Shown in pieces: positions 9,045 through 19,177 of a stretch of DNA of 64,000 nt; the first letter of the stretch is position 1, and each line of letters begins with the position of its first letter. Below the pieces are notes generated by a model, which saw nothing but the letters and a program-made list of their open reading frames with translations, was not told the DNA's origin and did no database searches. The DNA is taken from contig CP134874.1 of the NCBI GenBank assembly GCA_037318855.1, positions 2,418,598 to 2,482,597 on the forward strand, read 5' to 3'. This stretch comes from Candidatus Sedimenticola sp. (ex Thyasira tokunagai). Its GTDB lineage: Bacteria > Pseudomonadota > Gammaproteobacteria > Chromatiales > Chromatiaceae. The position numbers were made by a program, and so were the translations under genes.

Positions 9045-9707
9045 TCAGTGAGACAGTAATCGAATGTAGCTCACGAGCGCTTCGATATCCCGCTGACTGA
9101 GGATACCCCTCCAGGCCGGCATGAATTTTCCCTGACCATGCCGAATACTTCTGACCAGTCCTGCATTGCTGATTCGGTTTGTTTCATTGGGGTTAGTGTG
9201 GTCCATCGGGCTGATGCCCATGAGGGTTGTCATGATGCCATCACCATCTCCCTCTTCACCGTGACAGACATGACAGTATTTTCCGTAGAGCCGCATACCG
9301 ACTTCAGGATCACCCATTAGGCCATATCTGGTGTTACCCAGAAAACGCAGATAGGCAATCAATGCATCAATCTGTGAATCACTAAATACATCCTTCCACT
9401 TCGGCATGGCATCACTGAGCAGGTTGTGGCGGTTACGCCCGGTTATGGTCTGTCTACCTTCGCCTGTGATGATCTTCTTGAGGATGGTGTCACTTCTGGA
9501 GCGCACGGTGGTGGTCAGATCAGACATGGTGATTCTCAGCTCCCTTGCAAGAGGGCCATGTCCTTTGCCATCCATTCCATGACATAGCTGGCAGTAAGAG
9601 ACAAACAGCCGTCTCCCCTCGTAGGCGGGAGGTGGGTTGACTGATAGCGCAGGGTAATTTACCGCGAGGAGGGTTAGCAGTAGCAAAATCTTGATGAAAT
9701 TATTCAT
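9045..9707 (-). CDS. Periplasmic di-haem cytochrome c
   Basis: A 220-aa protein with an N-terminal signal peptide (MNNFIKILLLLTLLAVNYPA) and two class-I c-type domains, each with a CXXCH site: CQLCHG at about residue 39 and CHVCHG at about residue 146. The distal methionine candidates are in AMPKW and FMPAW. It probably carries electrons in the periplasm; the partner is not evident. GGAGA lies just upstream of the ATG. No neighbouring oxidoreductase is in the same orientation. Confidence 0.88.
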   Translation of the reverse strand: MNNFIKILLLLTLLAVNYPALSVNPPPAYEGRRLFVSYCQLCHGMDGKGHGPLARELRITMSDLTTTVRSRSDTILKKIITGEGRQTITGRNRHNLLSDAMPKWKDVFSDSQIDALIAYLRFLGNTRYGLMGDPEVGMRLYGKYCHVCHGEEGDGDGIMTTLMGISPMDHTNPNETNRISNAGLVRSIRHGQGKFMPAWRGILSQRDIEALVSYIRLLSH

Positions 9708-10141
9708 GGATTTTCTCCCGTGCTGGAATCAATAGTATCAGGCTTATCCCGAAAATCTAAGCGTATTTCTTATCAACATTTGAGAAGTGGAAGGGTTAGT
9801 TAATATCTGCCCTAAAAACCTCATTGGTACATATCTTTCGTTAAGCGTTAAGGAGAGAGTGTAGACTAAAATCCGTTTAGGGAGGTTCTGAGTAAGCTAT
9901 AGATAGCCGATAATCACTCTGAACCGAAACGGTCACAATACGACACAAGATCTCCGGTGTGTCTAGTGGGCCATTGTGGCGTGGCATCAACCAAAAAGCC
10001 AGTATAGCTCACGAGATGATGCTGAAGATTAAGATCAGTTAGATATAGAGCAGAGCGCGGCGGTTGAATCAACCATCGGGTGGGTATACGGCTTGATTAT
10101 GATATGGCCCATTAGGTGGGGCATCAAATCAAAAACCAGGA
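9708..10141. other. Intergenic region with a diverged direct repeat
   Basis: No gene is supported. Two diverged copies of a ~35-base unit are present at about 9967-10003 and 10104-10139, sharing GGCATCAA and a following CAAAAA(G)CCAG. The second copy ends at the stop of the PhoD-like gene. I see no clear terminator or promoter. Confidence 0.4.
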
Positions 10142-12427
10142 CTAAACGTCTGTTAATTCTACTTCGGTGATTACGTCAGTAGTTATGCTAAGGCCGGTAT
10201 CTTCGCTGCTTGCATAATGCAGGACCTGCTGAGCCTTAATTCCACTGTCAGTATTAAAACTGACCTGAGCCACCTGTGGTAGACCTGCAAACGCCCTGCC
10301 CATTCGATATAAATCGCAGGCTTGCAGAGCCTCCACCACATCGACACTATTATCGATATCCCAGCCGTTCCAGGTACCGGTGTTGTTGACCGAGCTAATA
10401 GCGGTATGTGTGCTGCTACCGGTAGTGGGTAGCGATTCGTCAATAACAGGCTTGATTGTATAACTGAAGTCTGGATTGCCTAAGTTATATGCTTCGGCAA
10501 TTTCTTTGCTGATAACAATCGGCTGTTCCTGTACCCGCCTCAGGGTGCGCCCCAATAGCACATCAACCATATCATCATAGGGCAGATTGGCATTATTCGG
10601 TGGTGTAAAAAAGCGATTTTTCTCCGCTGTAGTTAGTGAGTTGAATCCTGAATAGTCACGCTGGCGCTCAATTCCCAATTTGGTTATCAGATCACCGAGC
10701 AGGTGGATGGCGATAGTTTTAACTTCAGCATTTTTTGCTGCAGATACAGTGAACTGGGCCATCTGACTGTCAGGTTGCCCCTGCTTTTGACAGCTGGCGG
10801 ATTTGGTGAAGCCGTAATGAACATCCCCCGATAGGATTGCTATGCTCTTGAACTGTGCAAGCCTGGCCATCACTTGTTCAAATGCCGTTTCATCGCCTGT
10901 CCAACCCTCGTAGTCCAGCTTATAAATACCACCGGGCAGCAAGGCGATAAGCGGCTGTACATAGTGTTCCAGCAGATGTACGCCTAAAAAGGGTGCGGGC
11001 ATGATGATAACTGTCGGGCTATCGGCTTGCTGGGCTGTTGGAGCTGGAATCTGGATGTCCAGAATGTCCGGAGCGATTAATGCTGCAGGGCCGGTATTAC
11101 TGGAAAAGCCACGGAAAGAGCGTGGATCTACAGCAATGATCCGTAGTGGGTAACCATCGGCACTACTCAATTGATAATGGTAGGTGAGGCTTTCTTCACC
11201 GGTGGGGAAGGGGCGCATCGGAGTGCGTAACTGGTTGGCATCAGGCAGGTTGATATTATGTTCCGGCAGGCCCAACTTTTGCTCAAGATCATTGTAGTTG
11301 CGATTACTGTGTAAAGGCTGGTTGAGAAGCTGGTTCTCGGCACTGCCTGCCAGGGAAAAGCGTTCCGGCACATTTCCCCAATGCTGACACAGCGTGTAGG
11401 CAAGCATGCCATTACAGACGATCCGTCTGGCTTCCATGTTTGGGCGGCTATTGTGATAGACATCTTTGACCCACTGATGGCTGATATTCCAGTCATCGGT
11501 AATTTCATGGTCATCAAACATCATGTAGACCGGCACATTGGCAAGAATTTTTCGTACCGTCGGCAGGCCTTCGTGAAAGGTGAGTATGGCACTGCGCTGC
11601 TCGTCCCAAAGTGCCTCGGTCATCCCGCTGTCGTTGGCTATATTTTCATCCGCAACCTCTGCCCAGTCGGGTATGGTGTCCAGCCACAGAGTGTCAGACC
11701 ATGCCAATAGATACATGGCCATGAATTCATCGAATTGCCAGAGGTGGTTTTGTGCAACCGAGCTGAAGCCGAATGAATCATTGAGCATTTGCCTGCCATG
11801 CAGCAAAGGCAGTGGGGCAAAGACGTCATCTTCATTGTTGTGGAACAGGTCCCGGTTGAGGCGCTGGATCTGCAGCATCATCGGTGCAGCAACATCATCT
11901 GCGTAGATCTGGTCACCGCCAAGCATCAGGCAGTGGGGACGCTCCCCTTCGATTATATCGGCATCAAGTTGAGTCAAACCATCAATGCCGCCGCCATGAG
12001 GTTTACGGCAGGAGGTGTGTGCTATGCGCAAAGTGGCAAGGTCATCAGGAATGCCAATGAAGGAGGGGGTTGTGTAGGCACCATAGGCTAATTCACTCCA
12101 TATCGGAGCATCTCCTCTGGCCCAGTTACCGATTTCGGGGGTGATCCAGTATTGGTAGTGCTCTCCAGGAAGAAATTCTCCACTACCATCAACACCGTCC
12201 GTAGTAATTAATGCGAGGTAAATATTGTCGCCAACCTGAATGGGGGTCGCTGAGCCGCTACCTTGTTGATTACTGCTGGTAGCCCGGATTTGCAGTGTTA
12301 CCGGAGTAGCGGAGCTTAATGCGATCCACACAGAAACGCTGGTTCTTGTCAGTTTACGCACAATGGGGCCGGCAAGAATTGCAGGCTTGTTATCGAGGTC
12401 AAGAAGGGGGGGTAGATAGAGGGGCAT
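10142..12427 (-). CDS. PhoD-like metallophosphatase domain protein
   Basis: The ATG at 12427 follows AAGGA by eight bases and is preferred over the TTG at 12433, giving 761 aa. An N-terminal Fn3-like/PhoD-N region (KLTRTSVSVWIAL) is followed by a calcineurin-like phosphatase core with the expected metal-ligand blocks: LGGDQIYADD (~173), FDDHEITDDW (~309) and SGDVHYGF (~536). PhoD enzymes hydrolyse phosphodi- and monoesters, but are normally exported by Tat; here no signal is seen, so it is probably cytoplasmic or delivered with its partners. It diverges from the four-gene giant-protein operon, with 306 bases between the start codons. Confidence 0.85.
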   Translation of the reverse strand: MPLYLPPLLDLDNKPAILAGPIVRKLTRTSVSVWIALSSATPVTLQIRATSSNQQGSGSATPIQVGDNIYLALITTDGVDGSGEFLPGEHYQYWITPEIGNWARGDAPIWSELAYGAYTTPSFIGIPDDLATLRIAHTSCRKPHGGGIDGLTQLDADIIEGERPHCLMLGGDQIYADDVAAPMMLQIQRLNRDLFHNNEDDVFAPLPLLHGRQMLNDSFGFSSVAQNHLWQFDEFMAMYLLAWSDTLWLDTIPDWAEVADENIANDSGMTEALWDEQRSAILTFHEGLPTVRKILANVPVYMMFDDHEITDDWNISHQWVKDVYHNSRPNMEARRIVCNGMLAYTLCQHWGNVPERFSLAGSAENQLLNQPLHSNRNYNDLEQKLGLPEHNINLPDANQLRTPMRPFPTGEESLTYHYQLSSADGYPLRIIAVDPRSFRGFSSNTGPAALIAPDILDIQIPAPTAQQADSPTVIIMPAPFLGVHLLEHYVQPLIALLPGGIYKLDYEGWTGDETAFEQVMARLAQFKSIAILSGDVHYGFTKSASCQKQGQPDSQMAQFTVSAAKNAEVKTIAIHLLGDLITKLGIERQRDYSGFNSLTTAEKNRFFTPPNNANLPYDDMVDVLLGRTLRRVQEQPIVISKEIAEAYNLGNPDFSYTIKPVIDESLPTTGSSTHTAISSVNNTGTWNGWDIDNSVDVVEALQACDLYRMGRAFAGLPQVAQVSFNTDSGIKAQQVLHYASSEDTGLSITTDVITEVELTDV

Positions 12428-12733
12428 GGTCAATTTCCTTTTGTTTGCCGCTAATCGTAATCTTGATCAAATTACCTCAGCAATAATATTATTACAAGAG
12501 ATATAGAGATATGGGTGTAACGTAAAGTTAACAGTTGTTATAGATCATTAATTTTGTGGTCTAGTCGAAATTTTGCATGCATGCATGTTGTTTTTTGGCA
12601 CTAATTCATGGTAAAAGTTTCAACGATTGATGATGTTGTGTCCATATCACACTAACTCATTAGTGTGCGGTTATGTCAGGTGGCTTGCCGGGGTTGTTTA
12701 TATAACTCTACGGATATCCAGGGAGTGGTGTTA
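12428..12733. promoter_or_regulatory. Divergent control region of the metallophosphatase/giant-gene cluster
   Basis: AT-rich gap between two divergent starts. It contains a perfect palindrome CACACTAA-CTCA-TTAGTGTG (12648-12667), a second palindrome TGCATGCATGCA (12574-12585) and AATAATATTATT (12482-12493). The 12648 palindrome is a good candidate operator, about 65 bases ahead of the rightward start. I cannot place -10/-35 boxes with confidence. Confidence 0.5.
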
Positions 12734-15700
12734 ATGGCTAATCGTAACTTTTTTGACCGCATTACACAGGTTGTGGGCGATATTCTGGAGCATCCGGATC
12801 CAGATCTGCAACCACTGAAAAAACCTCTTGCCGACCTTTCTGTTGAATACCATGCATTACAGGACTCCACGTCGGCTCTCTCGACCGAACTTGATTTAGG
12901 TGACTGGGTTAGCACGGTTATAGATTACTGTGATCAGTTGCTGGCGATCGGTCGTGAGCAAGATCCGAGACAGATACTCGGAGTTGATCCCTCTGCGCGG
13001 TACCTGTTTGCCAGGATCATCTATCGTGAATTTCCTCGCGTAGCAGCACTTTTTTCTCTGACGGGAATTATCCGGGTTGACGATGATCAACAGCCCTATG
13101 TGGATGTTGATCGCTTGTCCGAATTTCTTCGTGATCCCGGTAACTTGGTCAATGAAGCACTCTGGGATGCCCTGCTGGCTGACTTGGGTGCCGGTGAAGA
13201 CAACGGTCATCTGGTTGCTGCGCTGATTGCGATGGTGATTCTGACGCCACAGACCATTCTGGCGTTAAATAGTGGGGACATGACTGTCTCCGGTCCGGCG
13301 AAGCGCTCTTCTGATAATGATTTTTGGCAGGCCTTCTACGATGCCACCCACGGCTGGTATTCCCTGACCATACCATTGGGGGACCCGACGCAGAATAATC
13401 CACTGCCGGCATCAATATTTGACCTGCATTCCGCTCTCGATCCCGACTTTGCCCTGACGACGGCATTGCGCTCTAAAAGGCGTGAGGTAGGAGGTGAGAA
13501 ACGAACGGATTTTGAAACCTGGCTGGCCTTTACTTTGAAACAGGACCAGTGGTCGTACACCCTTGCTGATGACTGGGTAATTCGTATCAAACCCGGTATT
13601 GTTGCAGGCTTTGGTTATGATGGAGGTAACCAGTCCTGGCATGGCGGTTTCAGGGCACCGACCACTTCACCTAATGCAGCTTTACCCAGTGCAGCTAACC
13701 CCATAGAGCTAACGGTCAGCCGTGAAGTGGCTGGTGGTTCTGAGCCTGATTTTTCTTTTGGACCACCCTTTGATACTCGACTGATCATCGAGGATCTGCT
13801 GTTTTATCTGCGTATTCGTCAGCAAAGCCCGATTTTTGAGATCGGTGTACGCATGAAGGGCTTTGATCTGGTACTACCGGCAAGATTCTGGCGTTATTTC
13901 TGGGGTGCCAATAATCCCTTGATGCGAGATGGAATGCGCATTGGCACAGACCTGGAGCTTGGTTATGTGGAGAGTGAGGGGTTGCTGCTCAACCTCGGAC
14001 TTGATTTCGCCACACGCTTTACTGTTGAAAAAACTTTCTTTGATGCCCTGACCTTGCACAGTGTCTCCCTAAAGGCTGACCTGGATATCAACGGGCTGGA
14101 TGATATCAGCCTGATTCTAGAATCAAGGGTCCATGTCTCGTTCGATATTTCTGTGATCACCGGAGTAGTTGATGGCCTAGGACTGAGCCTAGGTGTTGCC
14201 TATGATGGCAGTGTAACTGTTCCCTGGGATATTTTGCCGCCCACAGGTATCGGGCTGCAGCTCAACTTGCCACCCGTATCCGGTGGGGGATACGTCGATT
14301 ACACCGGTGGGCCGACTAATAAATACGCAGGCGTGTTGTACCTCAAACTATGGGGGTACTCGGCACAGGCATACGGGCTGTATGAGGAAACGGAAGAGGG
14401 TGACAGCTCTTTTCTCGCTATGCTGGCCGGTCAGTTCCCCGGCATTCCATTAGGCTACGGGTTTTACCTGTCCGGACTAGGCGGCATTGTTGGAGTAAAC
14501 CGTGCCGCCGATACCGATATGCTCAGGGAGCGGCTGGTGTCCGGGTCGGCAGGTAATGTCCTGTTTAATGATGATCCGATCCGTAATGCACCTTCGATTA
14601 TCCGTGATCTTGATCTGCTGTTCCCGCCAACCTATGGCGTACATATAGCGGGCCCCACGGCGCGTTTCCACTGGCTTTATCTGGTGCATTTTGATGTCGG
14701 TGTACTTATTGAGATTAGAACCAGCGGTCAAGACAAAGGCTTGAGCAAAATCGTACTGCTGGGTTGTGCCAGAAGTGAGTTGGAGATTATAGGGCTAACC
14801 CTTTACCGCCTGCGTCTGGAGGTTGTAGGCGTTGCTGATTTTAATATTCAGCTAGTGGCGATGGACAGCAGTCTGATTGACTCCACTCTGCTCGGGATCT
14901 TTGATCTTACCGGTGACTCCGGCTTCCGGCTCTCCTATGGCTCAACGCCTTATGCCATGATGACGATGGGGGGGTTTCATCCGGAGTTCAATCCCGAACC
15001 GGCACGTTTCCCCGAACTGACCCGAATGGCGATCACTTGGGGATATGATGACGGTGATGACTTCCTGCTGCGAGGCGAAAGCTACTATGCAATAGCAACC
15101 ACTTCTTTGCAGTTCGGTGGCAAACTGGAGTGCTGGGCAAGAAAAGGAAAATGGAGAGCGGAAGGCTGGCTAAGTTATGATGTGCTGTTCCAGTTAAATC
15201 CATTCTACTTCTCTTTTGCATTCTCTGTGGGCTTCCGTGTCCGCTATCGTGGTGTTTCGCTTTGTGGGGTGAAGGTGTCTGGAAAACTCTCCGGCCCCGG
15301 TCCCCTGGCCGTCTCTGCAAAATTCTGTGTAGAAATTCTGTGGACGGATTTTTGTGTTTCAGCCTCCTTTAATATCGGACGCGCCATTACTCAGACCGTG
15401 ACAACCATTCACACACTGATTGATTCGATGGAGGATGAAGTGCGCTCGCTGGCAAATATTACCAGCGAAATCACACACGATGCGACGGTGACACTGGCTC
15501 CCATGCTCAGTAGTGCAAGCCGTCAGGTCGTTCTGCCCCTGGGTGGCCTTATCTGGAATCAGTCGCGGCTACCCCTTGGCTTACTGGTAGACAAGTTTGA
15601 GGGAGCTGACCTGAACGAAAGCCGGGAAATTCGCATTCAATGTCTCTCTTCCACGGGGCAAAGTATCGCTAACGGGCAGCGAGAAGAGTGGTTTGGTGCG

Positions 15701-16105
15701 GCCCAGTATCTAAAACTTACCGATGCCGAGCAGCTCAATCTCCCTTCATTTCAGCGTATGGAGTCGGGGCTTTCCGTGGGCTTTGGTGAAGTACAACCGG
15801 CAGGTATTGATTACGAATTAAGGAAAAACGTTATTCGACTACCAGATGAGGTCCCCTTATCGAGTTTCTCTAATGTGGTATGGCCGGAGGTGTATGACCT
15901 TTTGGTTGATGAACGGCTTGGCAAGCGGGGGACTTATAACAACAACGCACGCTTCAAGGTGAACAGCCCTCAGTGGCAGTATATAAGCCGTGGCGGTGGA
16001 ACCGGCGTTACCCATTTGACTGCGGCACAGGCAATGCAATATGCCAAGCATCAGGGTGGCCATGCTATTGCCGCTAGCGCCGTGATAGACATGGAGGGTT
16101 TTTAA
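12734..16105 (+). CDS. Giant protein with DUF6603-like region (cluster protein A)
   Basis: I start it at the ATG at 12734 (1123 aa, MANRNFFDRITQVVGDILEH) because GGGAG lies eight bases upstream and the longer frame begins inside a palindrome. The first ~350 residues are a mixed region. From about 370 the protein is beta-rich with repeating amphipathic strands. The block LSGLGGIVGVNRAADTDMLR, followed by NAPSIIRDLDLLFPP, GVHIAGPTARFHWL, MTMGGFHPEFNP and SYDVLFQLNPFYF, resembles the uncharacterised DUF6603 family as I remember it. There is no signal peptide. The stop is directly followed by the next gene's GTG. Function unknown. Confidence 0.8.
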   Translation: MANRNFFDRITQVVGDILEHPDPDLQPLKKPLADLSVEYHALQDSTSALSTELDLGDWVSTVIDYCDQLLAIGREQDPRQILGVDPSARYLFARIIYREFPRVAALFSLTGIIRVDDDQQPYVDVDRLSEFLRDPGNLVNEALWDALLADLGAGEDNGHLVAALIAMVILTPQTILALNSGDMTVSGPAKRSSDNDFWQAFYDATHGWYSLTIPLGDPTQNNPLPASIFDLHSALDPDFALTTALRSKRREVGGEKRTDFETWLAFTLKQDQWSYTLADDWVIRIKPGIVAGFGYDGGNQSWHGGFRAPTTSPNAALPSAANPIELTVSREVAGGSEPDFSFGPPFDTRLIIEDLLFYLRIRQQSPIFEIGVRMKGFDLVLPARFWRYFWGANNPLMRDGMRIGTDLELGYVESEGLLLNLGLDFATRFTVEKTFFDALTLHSVSLKADLDINGLDDISLILESRVHVSFDISVITGVVDGLGLSLGVAYDGSVTVPWDILPPTGIGLQLNLPPVSGGGYVDYTGGPTNKYAGVLYLKLWGYSAQAYGLYEETEEGDSSFLAMLAGQFPGIPLGYGFYLSGLGGIVGVNRAADTDMLRERLVSGSAGNVLFNDDPIRNAPSIIRDLDLLFPPTYGVHIAGPTARFHWLYLVHFDVGVLIEIRTSGQDKGLSKIVLLGCARSELEIIGLTLYRLRLEVVGVADFNIQLVAMDSSLIDSTLLGIFDLTGDSGFRLSYGSTPYAMMTMGGFHPEFNPEPARFPELTRMAITWGYDDGDDFLLRGESYYAIATTSLQFGGKLECWARKGKWRAEGWLSYDVLFQLNPFYFSFAFSVGFRVRYRGVSLCGVKVSGKLSGPGPLAVSAKFCVEILWTDFCVSASFNIGRAITQTVTTIHTLIDSMEDEVRSLANITSEITHDATVTLAPMLSSASRQVVLPLGGLIWNQSRLPLGLLVDKFEGADLNESREIRIQCLSSTGQSIANGQREEWFGAAQYLKLTDAEQLNLPSFQRMESGLSVGFGEVQPAGIDYELRKNVIRLPDEVPLSSFSNVVWPEVYDLLVDERLGKRGTYNNNARFKVNSPQWQYISRGGGTGVTHLTAAQAMQYAKHQGGHAIAASAVIDMEGF

Positions 16106-19100
16106 GTGAGTGATGAGACCTTGAATTTTGTAGGCTATCGCCGGTCAGGCCTCTATTCCCTTGGCGATTTGTCCTCAAATGCTGAGACAGGCCGTCTCAC
16201 TGCCAGTATGGATTTTGTTGTTGAGGAGTACGACGCCAACGGTACTCTTGTCGGGCAAAGCGCTCCGCTGACCAATGAATTCGAGATAGCCTCAGCCGTC
16301 GATGTACAGCAGTTGCAAAGCGGGGCCATCAATCGGCAGGGGATTTATCCCGCACCGAATACGATGGATGCAGAACCCACATACTGTGTACATCTGGAGT
16401 GCCGTGACACCGATTTACCATGGCGCTATTCACCCGTGGTTAATCCAGAAGCGGCGCAGAACAATGCCACTCTTTTACAGCGTGATGAAGCGGGTGAGGT
16501 AAAGCCCTGGCTAACCTTGCTGGTAGGGACGGAAGATGAGCTGGAGTTATTGCCGGAACAGCAAGTCAGATTAAAGCCAGGACTGCTGAACGACTATAAT
16601 CTCGCACACAGCGCCCGCTGGGCACATATCCAACAGCAAGAGGGTAAGGCACCTATTGCTCGTATTCTCTCTCAACGAAGTCTGGCGGCAACAACTCAAT
16701 ATGTGGCAGTGCTGGTACCGGCTTTTGATGCCAGTGGCCAGCCGGCCTGGAGTACACCATCTCAAGGCGAGTTGGTACTCCCGCGGTACTTTCATTGGCG
16801 ATTCAGAACCAGTACTGCAGGTGATTTTCGCACCCTCGCCAGGCGTCTCAAAGCCGGGCTTGCAGACCCGGAAATGGGTGGAGCAGCACTTGATTATCAA
16901 AGTCCTGACCAGCAGGAGCGTTTTGAGATACGTGGTGCGTTGGCGGCGATTGGCAGTAGTGATGAGAGTTTGGTGGCGGATCATCCTGTGCTTGAAGAGC
17001 TGAAGGAGCAAGTTAAACAGCCACAACTGGATGATCGCAACCGGCCGATTACAGCATTGCCTCAATACGGGGGGCACTTCAAAAACCAGGCGCTGGAAAC
17101 ACAGCAGTGGGCACAGCAGGCAAACTTTGATCCAAGACACCGTTCAGTTGCCGGCCTTGGGCAGTGGAGCGCAATTGCTGAACAGGAACGCATTAGTGAC
17201 GCTGTTGAGAAGCAGGCGGGGGAACTCTATCAGGCGAATCAGCGTATCAACCAGTTGGCAATGGGGGTGATGGGTACCAGCAACCTGTTTAATCGTTACC
17301 TGCCAGGTTCAGCTGAATCGCGAATCATGTTATTCGGTCCGGCATTAAGCGGGTTGATGACTCCTCAGGGCTCAGTCGCTGAGCGTCTTTGTGCATCGGG
17401 ACGTCCCCTCTCAAAAGCGCTGTTTTCTTCAGCAGCCCGTCGCGTATTGCGCAAGGGGCCGGCTCGTACCAGCCTGGCCTTGCCAAATGTTGAGGCTCAC
17501 GACAAGGTGTTGACTGCCACAAACAGTTGCCCGCCACCGATGGAGAAACACCCCGAGGGTCTGCCTCATGTGGATGTTTTTAATAAGACGAGTGATAAAA
17601 TACCCTCTCTGGAGGATTTGCTGGAGAGGGCACTCCAGGCTGGGGGGCTGCCAGCGATTGACATAAAAGAGTTGCTGGCCTTGATCGACTTTAAAAACCT
17701 GGATAAGGAGTGTCAACAGCGGATCATTGAACTGTTCAGGGTCATTATCAGACTGCAGGAAGAGGGTAAGGATGTGCCTGTTGGCGATCTGGCGGAGCTG
17801 CTCAAACCGTTGCTTCGATCAGATGAAACAGTTAACGGCACTAATACAGGCAGCGGTAGTGGCGTTGGTACATTCAGCCCGGTTAGAGTATTGCCTTCAG
17901 GTGTCCGTATCAATCCCGGCACTATAGAACGAAGGAACACGTCACGGCGCTTGCGTGACCTGCTGGCTAGTATGAGGCGCAGCAGTAACTTTACACATGT
18001 CGTGACTGTGGATGGTGGTACAACTATCCCGGATATAATCCCTGTGCCTGGTGTAGCCACCGGCGACTCCGGGAGTAGCGATACAGGAGGTACGAACAGT
18101 AATGACGAACCTTCGGGTCGCGAATGTATAGATCTCAAAAAACTCAAGGAAATATTAGATGCACCTCATGGTGATGATGGTGCATTCCTCGAATTCGTCT
18201 CTTCACTGTTCTATCCAATGGATGAGGATCCCTGTCAGCCTGTAGATTTGGATGTCGTGGATGAAATTCTGGTTGATGCTTTTGATCCGAGCCGCCCGGA
18301 TGCTTTTATCCGGCGTCGCGTGTTGGATACCATTGAAGGGCTTGAGGATGATGAGTTGAAAGAGGCAGAGCCCTGTTTTGATATTGACTGGGCTTCCTGG
18401 ACTTTTCTGCGAGATCGAGCATCACATTGGCTATTGCCGGGTGTTGATAAACTGCAACCGGATGAAGTAGTGGCATTCCAGACCAATCCAAACTTTATTG
18501 CTTCTTACCTGCTGGGAATTAATAACAAGGCGGTGGAGGAGTTGCGATGGCGCAATATTCCACTGAAATCCGCCTGTTCACCTGTGAAGATGTTTTGGGG
18601 GCGCGTGGATCCCATTCTGCATAAACGGGGTTTTGATATTAATCCCATTGGTAGGTGGAGTAATGAGCCGTTAGGGCATGAGGATCATCAGGCCCCGGGG
18701 GCGGAAGGTAATGACCTGGTAGTTGTCATTCAAAGTGAACTGTTCAAACGTTATCCCCGCACGGTTATCTCCTTGCAGGCGGCCAGCCTGGACGGTCAGC
18801 AGCAACCGGACTGGGAGGCTGATCCCAATGACGGCCAACAGCGTATTCTGCCCCAGTTTATGGGGTCCATTCGTGAAGATATCACTTTTTTCGGTTTCGA
18901 TATCACACCCGATGATGCGAGAAAATACTGGTTTGTGCTGGAAGAGCCACCATCAGGCTATCGCTTCCGCAACGCAAGTGACTATTTTCATGCCAATCCC
19001 GATGATGAGGATGTATTTGAGGGGCAACGAGGCGAGGCCTTTGACGGCGCACTCAGCGGCGCTTTCTTCGCAAGGGCTGCAATTAACGAACCCACAGTAG

Positions 19101-19141
19101 TATTGATACGCGGGGACGCCATCATACCTCATCATGAATAG
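16106..19141 (+). CDS. Giant uncharacterised protein (cluster protein B)
   Basis: 1011 aa from a GTG that abuts the previous stop; GGAGG lies ~9 bases upstream, so the genes are translationally linked. The C-terminal ~350 residues (NPNFIASYLLGINNKAVEEL, then RWRN, DINPIGRW, LFKRYPRTVISL) resemble a recurrent uncharacterised bacterial family whose usual motif is NHEMxRELLWREYPT followed by LLxRYPNT. The middle (~510-660) is low-complexity, Gly/Ser/Thr-rich and looks like a linker. No signal peptide, transmembrane segment or catalytic motif is recognised. Confidence 0.75.
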   Translation: MSDETLNFVGYRRSGLYSLGDLSSNAETGRLTASMDFVVEEYDANGTLVGQSAPLTNEFEIASAVDVQQLQSGAINRQGIYPAPNTMDAEPTYCVHLECRDTDLPWRYSPVVNPEAAQNNATLLQRDEAGEVKPWLTLLVGTEDELELLPEQQVRLKPGLLNDYNLAHSARWAHIQQQEGKAPIARILSQRSLAATTQYVAVLVPAFDASGQPAWSTPSQGELVLPRYFHWRFRTSTAGDFRTLARRLKAGLADPEMGGAALDYQSPDQQERFEIRGALAAIGSSDESLVADHPVLEELKEQVKQPQLDDRNRPITALPQYGGHFKNQALETQQWAQQANFDPRHRSVAGLGQWSAIAEQERISDAVEKQAGELYQANQRINQLAMGVMGTSNLFNRYLPGSAESRIMLFGPALSGLMTPQGSVAERLCASGRPLSKALFSSAARRVLRKGPARTSLALPNVEAHDKVLTATNSCPPPMEKHPEGLPHVDVFNKTSDKIPSLEDLLERALQAGGLPAIDIKELLALIDFKNLDKECQQRIIELFRVIIRLQEEGKDVPVGDLAELLKPLLRSDETVNGTNTGSGSGVGTFSPVRVLPSGVRINPGTIERRNTSRRLRDLLASMRRSSNFTHVVTVDGGTTIPDIIPVPGVATGDSGSSDTGGTNSNDEPSGRECIDLKKLKEILDAPHGDDGAFLEFVSSLFYPMDEDPCQPVDLDVVDEILVDAFDPSRPDAFIRRRVLDTIEGLEDDELKEAEPCFDIDWASWTFLRDRASHWLLPGVDKLQPDEVVAFQTNPNFIASYLLGINNKAVEELRWRNIPLKSACSPVKMFWGRVDPILHKRGFDINPIGRWSNEPLGHEDHQAPGAEGNDLVVVIQSELFKRYPRTVISLQAASLDGQQQPDWEADPNDGQQRILPQFMGSIREDITFFGFDITPDDARKYWFVLEEPPSGYRFRNASDYFHANPDDEDVFEGQRGEAFDGALSGAFFARAAINEPTVVLIRGDAIIPHHE

Positions 19142-19177
19142 TGAATTATGGACATCAGCCAGAGGATGTAACAGGGA

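Noticed and set aside
12665..12733. Upstream GTG start for giant gene A
   Set aside because: The GTG lies inside a perfect palindrome and has no ribosome site; the ATG at 12734 has GGGAG at the right spacing.
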